DNA from: Thalassospira lucentensis MCCC 1A00383 = DSM 14000
Lineage (GTDB): Bacteria > Pseudomonadota > Alphaproteobacteria > Rhodospirillales > Thalassospiraceae
Direction of reading: 5' to 3'
Length of the DNA stretch: 64,000 nt
Assembly (NCBI RefSeq): GCF_000421265.1
Contig: NZ_ATWN01000001.1
Coordinates: 310,001 to 374,000 of the forward strand
Below the pieces are notes generated by a model. That model saw only the letters and a program-made list of their open reading frames with translations, had not been told where the DNA came from and made no database searches. Below, in pieces: positions 39,565 to 49,166 of the stretch (position 1 is the stretch's first letter; each line of letters begins with the position of its first letter). Made by a program: the position numbers and the translations under genes.

Positions 39565-39945
39565 ATGCCCCTCGGTCTCTAATTGGGTGTCTTTCAAGCT
39601 GTCGTGAAAGTTCTCTGATTTTTCAGATGTTTATTCCCCCAAATTCATTTTATCGCTCTTTAATGAGGGGCGCACTCACTCAAAAGGTTAGGCAAAGACA
39701 CCTTCTGGCAGGGCGACTCGGCGTAAAAATGGACAGATATAATGAATTTGTTCAGATTTGATCGTTATGGTTGATATTATATGACCTTTATTCATTTATT
39801 TTTAGTGCGGTCATAGGGGCGAAGCGATTGTTTTCCCGATGTTTCATAAATTTTGTCTATTTAATTGGGTCACGTGATTTGACTTTGAGGTGAATTAATA
39901 TGCAATAATATGTGTCAGGGGAAAAATGTTGGGGGAAGACATTTT
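39565..39945. other. Divergent AT-rich intergenic region
   Basis: 381 bp between the DUF898 gene and the TetR gene. It is distinctly AT-rich (TTTATTCATTTATTTTTAG type runs) and must hold both promoters. No gene, clear palindromic operator or RNA was recognised. Confidence 0.45.
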
Positions 39946-40662
39946 ATGGAACAAGAAAATCTTGTTCGGGCGCGTAGCCACGAACAGAAATTGCAGCGTC
40001 GTGCGGATATCCTAGATGCCGCGCGCGAACTTTATCTTGAAGGCGACGGCACCTTGCCGTCCGCAGCCGAGGTTGCGCGTAAGGCAAACCTCGCAAAGGG
40101 TACGCTGTATCTTTATTTCTCAAGCAAGGAATCGCTGTTTCTTGAGGTGCTTCGGCACTTTCAGAAAGGCTGGTTTGAGAACAATCTTGATATCATTGAT
40201 CAGGAAGCCTTGCGGCGTCCCGAAGACCGGGACTCAACGCGGGTTGCACGACAGTTTGTCGACTATCTCGTGAAGAACGAGAAATTCCTGTATCTGGCGT
40301 CATTGTCACAAGGTGTTCTGGAATCGGGTTCTGATGATGAAATGGTCGTCGGTCAGCGACGTTTTCTGGCATCGATGGTCAAACGTACCGCTGATGCCCT
40401 GGCGGAGCTTTATGAGATCACACCAGATGAAGCCAATAAGCTGATGCGCTCATCCTATGCGCTGGTCATTGGTCTGTGGCAAATGTCGCAGTTGCCCGAT
40501 CGGGTCAAGAAGCTGATGGAACAGAACGCGCTCAACAACCTGATCATTGATTTTGCCGAGGCCGCAGAAGAAGCGGTTGTAAGCTATTGGCGGGTTGTTG
40601 CACCGGGCATGAAATGCCGTGAAATGATGCGTCGCGCCAACGAAAACATGACCGTCAAGTAA
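39946..40662 (+). CDS. TetR-family transcriptional regulator
   Basis: 238 residues from the ATG at 39946, with GGGGGAAG about 8 nt upstream. The TetR_N domain is at about 14-62 (RADILDAARELYLEGDG..., then the recognition helix region KANLAKGTLYLYFSSKESLF), followed by a variable ligand-binding helical domain. The effector and targets are unknown. It points towards the putrescine transporter genes on the opposite strand, so regulation of that cluster is possible but not shown. Confidence 0.9.
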   Translation: MEQENLVRARSHEQKLQRRADILDAARELYLEGDGTLPSAAEVARKANLAKGTLYLYFSSKESLFLEVLRHFQKGWFENNLDIIDQEALRRPEDRDSTRVARQFVDYLVKNEKFLYLASLSQGVLESGSDDEMVVGQRRFLASMVKRTADALAELYEITPDEANKLMRSSYALVIGLWQMSQLPDRVKKLMEQNALNNLIIDFAEAAEEAVVSYWRVVAPGMKCREMMRRANENMTVK

Positions 40663-40694
40663 CGTCGCGATACTACAAAAATACCCCTAAAACG

Positions 40695-40731
40695 AAAGCA
40701 GCGCCCGACATAACGGGCGCTGCTTTTTCTA
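40695..40731. terminator. Bidirectional terminator between tetR and potI
   Basis: A 13-bp stem, AAAGCAGCGCCCG/CGGGCGCTGCTTT, with an ACATAA loop, followed by TTTTT on plus and TTTCGTTTT on minus, between convergent genes. Confidence 0.9.
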
Positions 40732-40764
40732 TTGGGTTTACCACGACCTTTTAAAGGCTGTGCG

Positions 40765-41598
40765 TTAGGCTTCCTCAGTCGATGGCGCCCGACTGCGGTT
40801 ACGCTCCGACCGCAGGATCAGCAGGCTGGAAATCAGGATCATCGCCGATACCGCCAAAATGATCAGCGTCGCCAAGGCGTTGATTTCCGGCGAAACCCCA
40901 AGCCTTACCGATGAGAAGACTTTCATCGGAAGGGTGGTCGATCCCGGCCCGGCGACAAAGCTTGCAATCACAAGATCATCAAGCGACAGGGTGAACGACA
41001 AAAGCCACCCGGCCAAAAGGGCAGGCAGGATCATCGGCAAGGTAATGACAAAGAAGATCTTTGCCGGTTTCGCGCCAAGATCCATGGCCGCTTCTTCGAC
41101 CGATGTATCCATACCTGACAGGCGCGATTGCACAACAACCGCGACATAGGCGGCACAGAATGTTGTATGGGCAATCGTGATCGTCGAAATGCCGCGCCCT
41201 GCTGGCCAGCCAACCATTTGCTCAAGCGTCACAAACAGCAACAGCAAGGAAAGGCCGGTGATGACTTCGGGCATGACAAGGGGAGCGGCGATCATGCCTG
41301 AAAACAGGGTGCGGCCCTTAAACCGACCAAATCGCGACATAACAAGCCCGGCAGGTGTGCCAAGAGCCAAGGCGAGTGTCGCCGACATCACGCCAATGCG
41401 CAGGCTGTTCCATGCAGCATCAATCATGCCGTCATTGGAAAACAGCGACACATACCATTTGGTCGAAAATCCGGTCCAGACGGTGACGAGTTTGCCCTCG
41501 TTAAAGGAATAGATCATCACCAGCAGGATCGGCACATAGAGAAAGGCAAAACCAAACACCAGTGCGGATATCAGGAAGGTAGATCTTTTACCACTCAT
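40765..41598 (-). CDS. potI: Putrescine/spermidine ABC transporter permease (PotI-type)
   Basis: 277 residues from the ATG at 41598, preceded by GGAGGA at 8 nt and overlapping the end of potH by ATGA. Six TM helices are predicted. The binding-protein-dependent permease EAA loop is visible as VEEAAMDLGAKPAKIFFVITLPMI. It forms the membrane channel with PotH; energy comes from PotG. It is the last gene of potGHI. A longer start at 41640 would overlap potH substantially. Confidence 0.93.
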   Translation of the reverse strand: MSGKRSTFLISALVFGFAFLYVPILLVMIYSFNEGKLVTVWTGFSTKWYVSLFSNDGMIDAAWNSLRIGVMSATLALALGTPAGLVMSRFGRFKGRTLFSGMIAAPLVMPEVITGLSLLLLFVTLEQMVGWPAGRGISTITIAHTTFCAAYVAVVVQSRLSGMDTSVEEAAMDLGAKPAKIFFVITLPMILPALLAGWLLSFTLSLDDLVIASFVAGPGSTTLPMKVFSSVRLGVSPEINALATLIILAVSAMILISSLLILRSERNRSRAPSTEEA

Positions 41599-42536
41599 GA
41601 CTGGCGCTCCTCCTGTTTGGACTGGGTATGCTGGAACCACATGATCGGTACGACAAGGAACACCAGCATGGCAATCGCCACAGCCGATGCAATCGGCCAG
41701 TCACGGTTGGCAAAGAATTCGTTCCACAGCGTTCGCCCGATCATCAATGTATTGGGTCCGCCCAGAAGTTCCGGGATGACGAATTCACCAACAGACGGAA
41801 TGAACACCAAAAGCGATCCGGCCAAAACGCCCGGCATTGATAAGGGCAGGGTGACCTTAAGGAACGCCTTCCATGGCTTGCAGCCAAGATCAAGTGCTGC
41901 CTCAATCAGGCTGACATCCATTTTTTCCAGTGTGGAATAAAGCGGCAGGATCATGAACGGCAAATAGGTGTACACAATCCCGACAAAAACAGCGCCTTCT
42001 GTCTGGCGCATGATCAAGGGTTCCGTGATGATGCCCGTCCACAGAAGGAACGCGTTGATCAATCCTTCGCGGTCCAGAATGCCGATCCAGGCATAAACCC
42101 GGATCAGAAAACTGGTCCAGAACGGCAAGATCACCAGCATCAAAAGAATACTACGGACCGATCCGCGCGCACGGGCAATGCCATATGCCATCGGATAGCC
42201 GATCAGAAGCGTGATGACGGTCGAAATGGCCGCAATCCGGATCGAATTGAGATAGGCCGTAGCATAGAGGCTATCAGACAGCAGAAACAGATAGTTCCCG
42301 AAATTCAGCGTGACAGTCACGCCTTCTTCGATCCAGTCAAACAGCGAGCTATAGGGCGGCTGGGCATATTCCGCCATGGCAAAACTGATCTTGAGAACGA
42401 TCAGGAACGGCACAAGGAAAAACAGAAACAGCCAGATATAAGGAATGCCGATCACCAGCACGCGACCGTGTTTGATCATCCAGCGGTCAAATCGTTGCTT
42501 TAAGCTAAGAGACTTCTCTGGTGTGTCACTGGTCAT
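41595..42536 (-). CDS. potH: Putrescine/spermidine ABC transporter permease (PotH-type)
   Basis: 313 residues from the ATG at 42536, overlapping the potG stop by ATGA; the longer reading at 42593 lies inside potG. A cytosolic N-terminal stretch precedes six TM helices starting at VLVIGIPYIWLFLFFLVPFL. The EAA motif is LIEAALDLGCKPWKAFLKVTLPLS. It pairs with PotI. Confidence 0.93.
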   Translation of the reverse strand: MTSDTPEKSLSLKQRFDRWMIKHGRVLVIGIPYIWLFLFFLVPFLIVLKISFAMAEYAQPPYSSLFDWIEEGVTVTLNFGNYLFLLSDSLYATAYLNSIRIAAISTVITLLIGYPMAYGIARARGSVRSILLMLVILPFWTSFLIRVYAWIGILDREGLINAFLLWTGIITEPLIMRQTEGAVFVGIVYTYLPFMILPLYSTLEKMDVSLIEAALDLGCKPWKAFLKVTLPLSMPGVLAGSLLVFIPSVGEFVIPELLGGPNTLMIGRTLWNEFFANRDWPIASAVAIAMLVFLVVPIMWFQHTQSKQEERQS

Positions 42537-43699
42537 TTGTTCAGAACCGAAGCAGCCCCGGCCTCCCACGATACCCAAACCGGGTCTTCCCACGTATAGC
42601 GGGGTTCAATCTGACGTGTAGAGTTGGGTTCGGTGACCTTGATGCGTTTGCCGCTGGCAAGGCGCACGTGATAGGTCGAAATACCACCCAAATAGCCGAT
42701 TTCCTCAACCTTGCCCGACACGCAGTTATATTTTGTGTCTTCTGGCGGTTCTTTGGTCAGGCGCAGGCGTTCGGGTCGAAGGGCGGCCCAGAAGGTCATG
42801 CCACGGTGTCCCTGAACCGCGTGATCGATATAAATTTCGCAACCACCTTCGTCCGATTTGATGACGGCATATTTTTCATCATCATCAATCAAAACGCCCT
42901 CGACCAGATTAACCTGCCCAAGGAAGTTCGCGGTATAGCGGCTGTTGGGATATTCATAAAGTTCAAACGGGGTGCCGGTCTGATTGATCACCCCTTCATT
43001 CATCACCGCAATGCGCGATGCCATGGTCATGGCTTCTTCTTGGTCATGGGTCACCATGACAAAGGTGGTGCCGACTTTTTCCTGAATGTTGACCAGTTCG
43101 AACTGGGTCTGTTCGCGCAGCTTTTTATCAAGCGCGCCCAGCGGTTCATCAAGCAACAGCACCTTGGGGTTCTTCACAAGCGAGCGGGCCAATGCCACGC
43201 GCTGGCGCTGCCCGCCTGAAAGCTGATGGGGTTTGCGCTTGGTAAACTTGGTCATCTGCACAAGGGCAAGCATGTCTGAAACAAGGGTTCGGATTTCCGA
43301 TTTCGGCAAACCATCCTGATGCAGGCCAAAGGCAACATTCTGTTCGACATTCATATGCGGGAACAAGGCATAGGACTGGAACATCATATTAGTCGGGCGT
43401 TCATAGGCTGGAACACCGGCCATATTGACACCATCAATATAAATCTTGCCCGATGTTGGTTCTTCAAACCCGGCCAGCATGCGCAGCAAGGTTGTTTTCC
43501 CACAGCCCGAACCACCCAAAAGTGCGAATAGTTCGTGGCGATAAATATCAAGGGAGACATCATCAACGGCGTAAAAGTCACCGAACTTCTTGGTCACATT
43601 CTCAAAGCGGATATAGGGAACCGCGTCTGGATTGTTCCAAGGTTGCGTCTTGTGCACGTCTTCATGTGCACGATCCAAAACCGCCTCTGGCACCAGCAT
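42533..43699 (-). CDS. potG: Putrescine/spermidine ABC transporter ATP-binding protein (PotG-type)
   Basis: 388 residues if it starts at the ATG at 43699. SD-like AAGGGGAG lies directly in front of that ATG, so a GTG two codons later (43693, 7-nt spacing) may be the true start; a GTG at 43720 is less likely. Walker A is GGSGCGKTT, the ABC signature LSGGQRQRVALARSL, Walker B VLLLDEP, the switch His in VMVTHDQEEA, and a C-terminal TOBE domain contains LRPERLRL. It powers polyamine import. The order potG-potH-potI is the standard one. Confidence 0.94.
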   Translation of the reverse strand: MLVPEAVLDRAHEDVHKTQPWNNPDAVPYIRFENVTKKFGDFYAVDDVSLDIYRHELFALLGGSGCGKTTLLRMLAGFEEPTSGKIYIDGVNMAGVPAYERPTNMMFQSYALFPHMNVEQNVAFGLHQDGLPKSEIRTLVSDMLALVQMTKFTKRKPHQLSGGQRQRVALARSLVKNPKVLLLDEPLGALDKKLREQTQFELVNIQEKVGTTFVMVTHDQEEAMTMASRIAVMNEGVINQTGTPFELYEYPNSRYTANFLGQVNLVEGVLIDDDEKYAVIKSDEGGCEIYIDHAVQGHRGMTFWAALRPERLRLTKEPPEDTKYNCVSGKVEEIGYLGGISTYHVRLASGKRIKVTEPNSTRQIEPRYTWEDPVWVSWEAGAASVLNK

Positions 43700-44043
43700 T
43701 CTCCCCTTGATCAATGTCACGATGAACCGATTTCATTGGGCGACAGTCCCTGATGACCTGCTGCGCAATCATTGATTGTTGCGCCTGCGCCAAGATGTCG
43801 GTCCGTTCTGATAACAGGATGAAGCAATTCTTCAATCTGTAAAGAGGGGTGTGCGATATTTTGAACAACAATCGGTTTCTGCCGCTATAAACGGCAGGAA
43901 ATGGCCTTTGGGTGTTCAGAAAATATGCATTATTTGATTGTGGGAGTGATGTGTGACTTCGAGAATTAAGGGTGGAATTGATGGCGTGATCGCGAGTCCG
44001 CGATATGGTGGCTCGGACAGGGAACCCGTGGAATGCTGCAAAG
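43700..44043. other. Leader region of potGHI
   Basis: About 340 bp between the potF terminator and potG on minus. The potGHI promoter should be here. No gene and no recognisable riboswitch seen. Confidence 0.4.
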
Positions 44044-44073
44044 CAAAAGGGCGCGATTGCAATCGCGCCCTTG
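44044..44073 (-). terminator. Terminator after potF
   Basis: A perfect dyad, AAGGGCGCGATT/AATCGCGCCCTT, followed on minus by TTTGCTT. It separates potF from potGHI, allowing more binding protein than transporter. Confidence 0.8.
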
Positions 44074-44111
44074 CTCGTCCGGTAGGTTAGATCGTAATTG
44101 GCAAAGATGCC

Positions 44112-45218
44112 TTACTGACCGGTTTTAAGCTTGGTCCACATGCGAGTCCTGGTCCGTAGAAGACGAGAATCCGGCTCGACCTTGGAACGCAGACGTTCTT
44201 TTACTTCCTGCGGCGGATAGATGCCCTGATCTTCCAGAAGGGACGGGTCAACCATCTCCATTGCTGCAAGGTTCGGGGTTGCATAGGCAACGTAGTTTGC
44301 GATTTCAGCCTCGACATCGGCACGCAGCACATAGTCGATAAATTTGTGTGCCAGATCCGGGTTCGGTGCATCTTCCGGGATCATCATCGCATCAAACCAG
44401 ATCAGCGTACCTTCCTTTGGAATGACATACTTGATCTCGTTGCCATTGCCGGCTTCTTCTGCGCGCAGGGCCGCCATACCGACATCGCCCGACCAGCCAA
44501 CAGAAATACAGGTATTCCCGTTTGCAAGGTCGTTGATGTACTGCGAGCTATGGAAATAGGTCACATAAGGACGGATTTTATCAAGCTGCGCAAAGGAGCT
44601 TTCGATTGATTCCTTGGTCGGTTCGCCTTCCGGCACATTGCCAAGATAGAAGTTCACCAGCGGCGCGATCTCGCCCGGATCATCCAGAAGCGACAGGCCG
44701 CATTTCGACAGTGGCTCGGCATATTTCGGATCAAAGATCATTGCCCAGCTATCAAGCGGGGCATCATCGCCGAGAACTTCCTGAACTTTGGCAACGTTGT
44801 AGCCAAAGCCGTTGGTGCCCCAGAAATACGGCACGGCATAGGTGTTGTCCGGGTCGTATTTTGCCTGCTGCTGCAGGATGACCGGATCAAGGTTGCCATA
44901 GTTCGACAGCTTCGATTTATCAAGCGGCTGGAACAGCTTCGCCCGGATCAGGCGTTCTGCATCTGCAAGGGTCGGAACCACGATGTCATAGCCGGAGTTA
45001 CCCGCAAGCAGCTTGGCTTCAACCAACTGGTTGCTGTCATAAACGTCATAGTTGACCTTGACGCCATATTCCTTTTCGAAATTCGCAACGGTTTCCTCGC
45101 CGATATAATCAGACCAGTTATAGATGTTGAGAACTTCCTGTGCGGATGCGCCAAAGGCAAAGCCGGAGACGGCTGTTGCAAGCACAATCATGCTTGAGGT
45201 TTTAAGAAGAGATTTCAT
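44112..45218 (-). CDS. potF: Putrescine-binding periplasmic protein (PotF-type)
   Basis: 368 residues from the ATG at 45218 (MKSLLKTSSMIVLATAVSGF), with GGGAGG 10 nt upstream. The signal peptide is cleaved near ASAQ|EVLNIYNW. It is a PotD/PotF family spermidine/putrescine-binding fold: NIYNWSDYIGEE at the mature N-terminus, and WSGDVGMAALRAE and IPKEGTLIWFDAMMIP in the ligand cleft. It delivers polyamine to PotGHI. The adjacent puuA-type gene fits putrescine as ligand. Confidence 0.93.
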   Translation of the reverse strand: MKSLLKTSSMIVLATAVSGFAFGASAQEVLNIYNWSDYIGEETVANFEKEYGVKVNYDVYDSNQLVEAKLLAGNSGYDIVVPTLADAERLIRAKLFQPLDKSKLSNYGNLDPVILQQQAKYDPDNTYAVPYFWGTNGFGYNVAKVQEVLGDDAPLDSWAMIFDPKYAEPLSKCGLSLLDDPGEIAPLVNFYLGNVPEGEPTKESIESSFAQLDKIRPYVTYFHSSQYINDLANGNTCISVGWSGDVGMAALRAEEAGNGNEIKYVIPKEGTLIWFDAMMIPEDAPNPDLAHKFIDYVLRADVEAEIANYVAYATPNLAAMEMVDPSLLEDQGIYPPQEVKERLRSKVEPDSRLLRTRTRMWTKLKTGQ

Positions 45219-45398
45219 TTCGCTGAGCCTCCCATGTGGCAGCGTTTGAAAATTTAATGGTCTTGTTGTTTGGCTTCCCCAAGACCGAGGGACACTTCTA
45301 ATATCCTTTGAATGGATCAGGATATTGTCAAACACAAGATGGAAAATTGTGCATTTTTCGCATCAAGTGAAAATTTAGGCATACGCAATGCAAGAATC

Positions 45399-45426
45399 TT
45401 GCGCCGGGCGCGATCTCCCGGCGCAA
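45399..45426 (-). terminator. Terminator-like hairpin after the puuA-type gene
   Basis: A perfect 10-bp stem, TTGCGCCGGG/CCCGGCGCAA, with an 8-nt loop, 17 nt past the stop at 45443. The T run on minus is weak (GATTCTT), so termination may be partial and allow read-through to potF. Confidence 0.55.
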
Positions 45427-45442
45427 AATTCGATCATCGATT

Positions 45443-46855
45443 TTAAACGTTGAGCAAAAGGTGCTCGCGTTCCCATGCACTGATCACGGTCTGATAGGCG
45501 TCCCACTCGGCTTCCTTGACCGCAATAACTGCGGTTGAGAATTCCTCACCCAGCAGCTCTTTAAGCGGCTTGCAGCGATGGAATTTTGCCAAAGCTTCGT
45601 GGATATGGCGGGGCAGGGAATGCGCCCGATCATAGCCCGACCCTTCGATCGGGGACGTCGGATCGATTTCTTCGATAATACCCAAAAGTCCACAGGCAAG
45701 CGATGCCGCCACCGCCAGATACGGATTGGCATCCGCACCCGGAAGCCGGTTTTCAATACGGCGGGCTGCGGGCGGACCGTTGGGCTGGCGCAGGCCAACT
45801 GTGCGGTTATCAAGCGACCAATGCATGTTGATCGGCGCGTCCGACCACGGCTGCAAACGGCGATAACTGTTCATGTTCGGGGCCAAAAGTGGCATGGCCG
45901 CAGGCAGATAGCGCTGCAGACCTCCGATATAGTTCAGGAACATTTTTGAATTTTTGCCGTCATCATCGGCAAACAGGTTCTTGCCGCTGGTGATGTCGAG
46001 CAGGCTTTGATGAATATGCATCGAACTGCCCGGCTGGTTGCCCATCGGCTTGGCCATGAAGGTGCCATAGACGCCGTGCTTAAGCGCTGTTTCACGCAAA
46101 GTGCGCTTGAACAGGAACGCCTGATCGGCCAGTTCGAGCGGCGCCCCATGATTGAAGTTCATTTCAAGCTGGGCCGGACCCGATTCATGGCTCATGGTAT
46201 CGGCATCGATATTCATGGCTTCGCAATAGTCATACAGGTCTTCAATCAGCGGATCGAACTCGTTGATCGCATCAATCCCGAACGCATTTGACGCACGCTC
46301 CGGGCGGCCTGATCGGCCAATCGGCGGCTCAAGCGGATTGTCCGGATCGGTATTTTTCGCCACCAGATAAAATTCAAGTTCCGGTGCAATGATTGGTTTC
46401 ATGCCGCGTTCTTCAAAGGCCTTGAGAACACGTTTGAGCACACCACGCGGCGAGATCGAAACCTCCTCGCCCGAGAAGTGATAACAATCGCAGATGATCT
46501 GGGCGGTGGGCTCTTCGTACCACGGCACGACGCGAATCGTCTCCGGATCGGGCACCATGACCACGTCTTTTTCAGCCGGATCAAGGAATGCGTCGGTTTC
46601 TTCCGGGTAGCCGCCCGTCACAGTCAGGCAGAAAATTGCCTCTGGAATGGCGAGGCTTTTGGCCTCCAGCCCGCGCAGAAACTTCTGTGTCGGCAAAACC
46701 TTGCCCCGGGCCACCCCTGACATGTCCGGTACAATGCATTCGACTTCTTCGATTTTTCGCTCAGATAGCCACTTCGTGAGATCGGTGCTCATATGTAGTC
46801 GGGCGCTTTCACGCCAGTCCTTCAAAATTGCATTTTCTTGCGTTTTTCGGGCCAT
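45443..46855 (-). CDS. puuA: Gamma-glutamylputrescine synthetase (glutamine synthetase family)
   Basis: 470 residues from the ATG at 46855. A later ATG at 46792 (MSTDLTKWLSERKIEEV) and an earlier TTG at 46862-46864 are alternatives; none has a good ribosome binding site. It has the glutamine synthetase fold: VECIVPDMSGVARGK at the N-terminal beta-grasp, APELEFYL and HESGPAQLEMNF in the metal site, GSSMHIHQSL, and NRLPGADANPYLAVAA with the C-terminal latch. It is of the type that ligates glutamate to putrescine or other polyamines rather than to ammonia, and the potFGHI context supports this. Other puu genes are not in the window. Confidence 0.85.
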   Translation of the reverse strand: MARKTQENAILKDWRESARLHMSTDLTKWLSERKIEEVECIVPDMSGVARGKVLPTQKFLRGLEAKSLAIPEAIFCLTVTGGYPEETDAFLDPAEKDVVMVPDPETIRVVPWYEEPTAQIICDCYHFSGEEVSISPRGVLKRVLKAFEERGMKPIIAPELEFYLVAKNTDPDNPLEPPIGRSGRPERASNAFGIDAINEFDPLIEDLYDYCEAMNIDADTMSHESGPAQLEMNFNHGAPLELADQAFLFKRTLRETALKHGVYGTFMAKPMGNQPGSSMHIHQSLLDITSGKNLFADDDGKNSKMFLNYIGGLQRYLPAAMPLLAPNMNSYRRLQPWSDAPINMHWSLDNRTVGLRQPNGPPAARRIENRLPGADANPYLAVAASLACGLLGIIEEIDPTSPIEGSGYDRAHSLPRHIHEALAKFHRCKPLKELLGEEFSTAVIAVKEAEWDAYQTVISAWEREHLLLNV

Positions 46856-47062
46856 TCCCGACAAAATTCACAAGAAAGAGTGATGGTCTTCAAAGAGTTT
46901 TGTATTTTATTTTGTTTTTGTTTTTCATAGTCGAATTATAGTCGAAATATCGGGTGTATCGTCGAAGATATCAATTCATATCTCTGGAACGGGTCCACCA
47001 TATTGCGCTATAGTTACCACAGATTATAAGGGCACCGTTTGGATGCTGGTCAAGGAGGTATT

Positions 47063-48067
47063 ATGAAAATCGATCATCCCTATCTTATGTTTCTTGGTGA
47101 CGCGCCCGATGAACTGGCGGCAAAAACCGCACTCGGGATCAAGCAATGGCGCCCGGAATGGTGCATTGGGCAGCTCAGCCTGCCGGGCTGCAAGGCCGAT
47201 CTCGGCCTGACGGAAATGACGATTACCGAGGCAAAAGCCGCCGGCGTTAAAACGCTTGTGCTTGGCGTTGCCAACCGTGGCGGGATCATTGGCCCGGCAT
47301 GGATGGAAACGCTTTTGGCCGCAATTGATGCGGGCATGGACATTGCCAACGGCCTGCATACCCGCCTGAGTACGATTCCCGAACTGGTCGAAGCTGCTGC
47401 TGCCAAGGGGGTCCGCTTGTTTGATGTGCGCCATTTTGACGGCAAAGTTCCCGTCGGAAATGGTGAAAAACGGTCCGGAAAGCGCGTTCTTGCCGTGGGA
47501 ACCGATTGTTCGGTCGGTAAAATGTACACCACCCTTGCCATTGATGCAGAAATGAAAAAACGCGGCATGAAGTCTGACTTCCGCGCCACTGGCCAGACCG
47601 GTATTTTCATTGTTGGTGAAGGCATCTCGGTTGATGCCGTGATTTCTGACTTCATCTCGGGTGCTGTTGAAACCATTGCACCGGCAAACGACCCGGATCA
47701 CTGGGACGTCATCGAAGGGCAGGGCAGCCTGTTCCACGCCTCCTTCTCAGGTGTCACCATGGGCCTGATCCATGGTTCGCAGCCAGATGCGCTTGTGATT
47801 TGCCATGAACCGACCCGCACGCACATGCGTGGTCTTCCGGGCTATAAATTGCCAGATCTGAAAACCTGTCTGGAAGTCAACTTGCAGCACGCAAAACTGA
47901 CCAATCCCGATTGCGTTGTTGTTGGTTTTGCCATCAATACCAAGTCGCTCGATGAGGCCGCCGCCACCAAGCTTCTGGCCGATATCGAAGCCGAGTTTGG
48001 CCTCCCGGCCGTTGACCCGGTTCGTGTTGGTGTCGCGCCGATTGTCGATAAGCTCCAGGAGATTTAA
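47063..48067 (+). CDS. dgcN: D-glutamate N-acetyltransferase DgcN (DUF1611 family)
   Basis: 334 residues from the ATG at 47063, with a strong AAGGAGG at 47052-47058; an earlier start at 47039 lies before this site. DUF1611 proteins have an N-terminal Rossmann-like part and a C-terminal P-loop domain, here VGTDCSVGKMYTTLAI at about 158-173. Members called DgcN acetylate D-glutamate. The gene is followed after 2 nt by the racemase-type partner DgcA, the arrangement described for D-glutamate use in marine bacteria: D-Glu to N-acetyl-D-Glu to N-acetyl-L-Glu. The assignment is by family and neighbour. Confidence 0.88.
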   Translation: MKIDHPYLMFLGDAPDELAAKTALGIKQWRPEWCIGQLSLPGCKADLGLTEMTITEAKAAGVKTLVLGVANRGGIIGPAWMETLLAAIDAGMDIANGLHTRLSTIPELVEAAAAKGVRLFDVRHFDGKVPVGNGEKRSGKRVLAVGTDCSVGKMYTTLAIDAEMKKRGMKSDFRATGQTGIFIVGEGISVDAVISDFISGAVETIAPANDPDHWDVIEGQGSLFHASFSGVTMGLIHGSQPDALVICHEPTRTHMRGLPGYKLPDLKTCLEVNLQHAKLTNPDCVVVGFAINTKSLDEAAATKLLADIEAEFGLPAVDPVRVGVAPIVDKLQEI

Positions 48068-48069
48068 TC

Positions 48070-49050
48070 TTGCCCCAACTCAGTGTGATTTCTGAAGTCT
48101 TCCCCCTCGCACAGGTTTTTAAAATCTCGCGCGGGGCACGGACCGAGGCACATGTGGTCAAGGTGACCCTGACGGACGGCGAACACACCGGGTATGGGGA
48201 ATGCGTTCCCTATGCCCGGTACGACGAAACCGTTGAAGGTGTCATTGCCGACATCAAGGCACAGGAAGACGCCCTGTCACGCGGCATGACGCGCAAGGAA
48301 CTTCAGGATGCCATGAAGGCCGGGGCGGCACGCAATGCTGTTGACTGTGCCTATTGGGATCTTGAGGCCAAGCGATATGGCAGTCGTGCATGGGAATTGG
48401 CTGAATGTGACGCGCCAGAAGGTCTGGTCACGGCCGAAACGCTCAGCATCGATACGCCTGATAAAATGCGTGAAGCCGCGCGTAAGATTGCCCATGCACC
48501 CTTGCTCAAGGTTAAACTCAACGGCGAGAACGTGCTCGAATCGGTGCGTGCTGTCCGCGAAGGTGCGCCAAAGGCCCGGATCATTGTCGATGCCAACGAG
48601 GCATGGTCGATTGAGCTTCTTTCCGACATTGGCGCGGAGCTTGATGCGCTGGGGGTCGAGATGATCGAACAGCCCCTGCCTGCCGGGCAGGACGATGGCT
48701 TGATGACGATTGATTGCCCGGTTTTGCTCTGTGCCGATGAGTCGGTCCATACGATTGCCGACATTCCGCGTCTGGCCAATCTTTATGATATGATCAATAT
48801 CAAGCTCGATAAAACCGGTGGTCTTACCGGTGCGCTTGAGCTGGCCGAGGCCGCAACCAAGGCCGGTTTGCAACTGATGACCGGCTGTATGGTCGGAACC
48901 TCGCTTGCGATGGCACCGGCCATGATCATTGGGGCCAAGTCGCGCATTGTTGATCTGGATGGTCCGATCTGGATGGCCAAGGACCGTGAACACGGCCTGA
49001 CGTTTGACAATGGCGTGATGGGGCTGCCTGACCGGGCGCTTTGGGGCTAG
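48070..49050 (+). CDS. dgcA: N-acetyl-D-glutamate racemase DgcA (enolase superfamily)
   Basis: 326 residues from a TTG at 48070, supported by AGGAG 8 nt upstream and a 2-nt gap to dgcN. It is in the enolase superfamily, muconate-lactonizing/dipeptide-epimerase group: catalytic Lys in LLKVKLN, metal ligands Asp in IIVDANEAW, Glu in EQPLPAG and Asp in LCADES, and the second catalytic Lys in INIKLDKTGG. A two-base (1,1-proton transfer) racemase is implied. Without the dgcN neighbour it would be annotated as a dipeptide epimerase. Confidence 0.88.
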   Translation: MPQLSVISEVFPLAQVFKISRGARTEAHVVKVTLTDGEHTGYGECVPYARYDETVEGVIADIKAQEDALSRGMTRKELQDAMKAGAARNAVDCAYWDLEAKRYGSRAWELAECDAPEGLVTAETLSIDTPDKMREAARKIAHAPLLKVKLNGENVLESVRAVREGAPKARIIVDANEAWSIELLSDIGAELDALGVEMIEQPLPAGQDDGLMTIDCPVLLCADESVHTIADIPRLANLYDMINIKLDKTGGLTGALELAEAATKAGLQLMTGCMVGTSLAMAPAMIIGAKSRIVDLDGPIWMAKDREHGLTFDNGVMGLPDRALWG

Positions 49051-49132
49051 CTTCTTTGGGGCACGTATTTCGATAAACGACACGTGCCCAAAGTGTCTGG
49101 AAGCGGGCTTTTCCCGATCAAAAGAATCATCT

Positions 49133-49166
49133 GTGCGGCATGTTGTAATGGCATGCCGCACTTTTT
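49133..49166 (+). terminator. Rho-independent terminator after dgcA
   Basis: A 10-bp stem, GTGCGGCATG/CATGCCGCAC, with a 9-nt loop and TTTTT. Confidence 0.9.
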
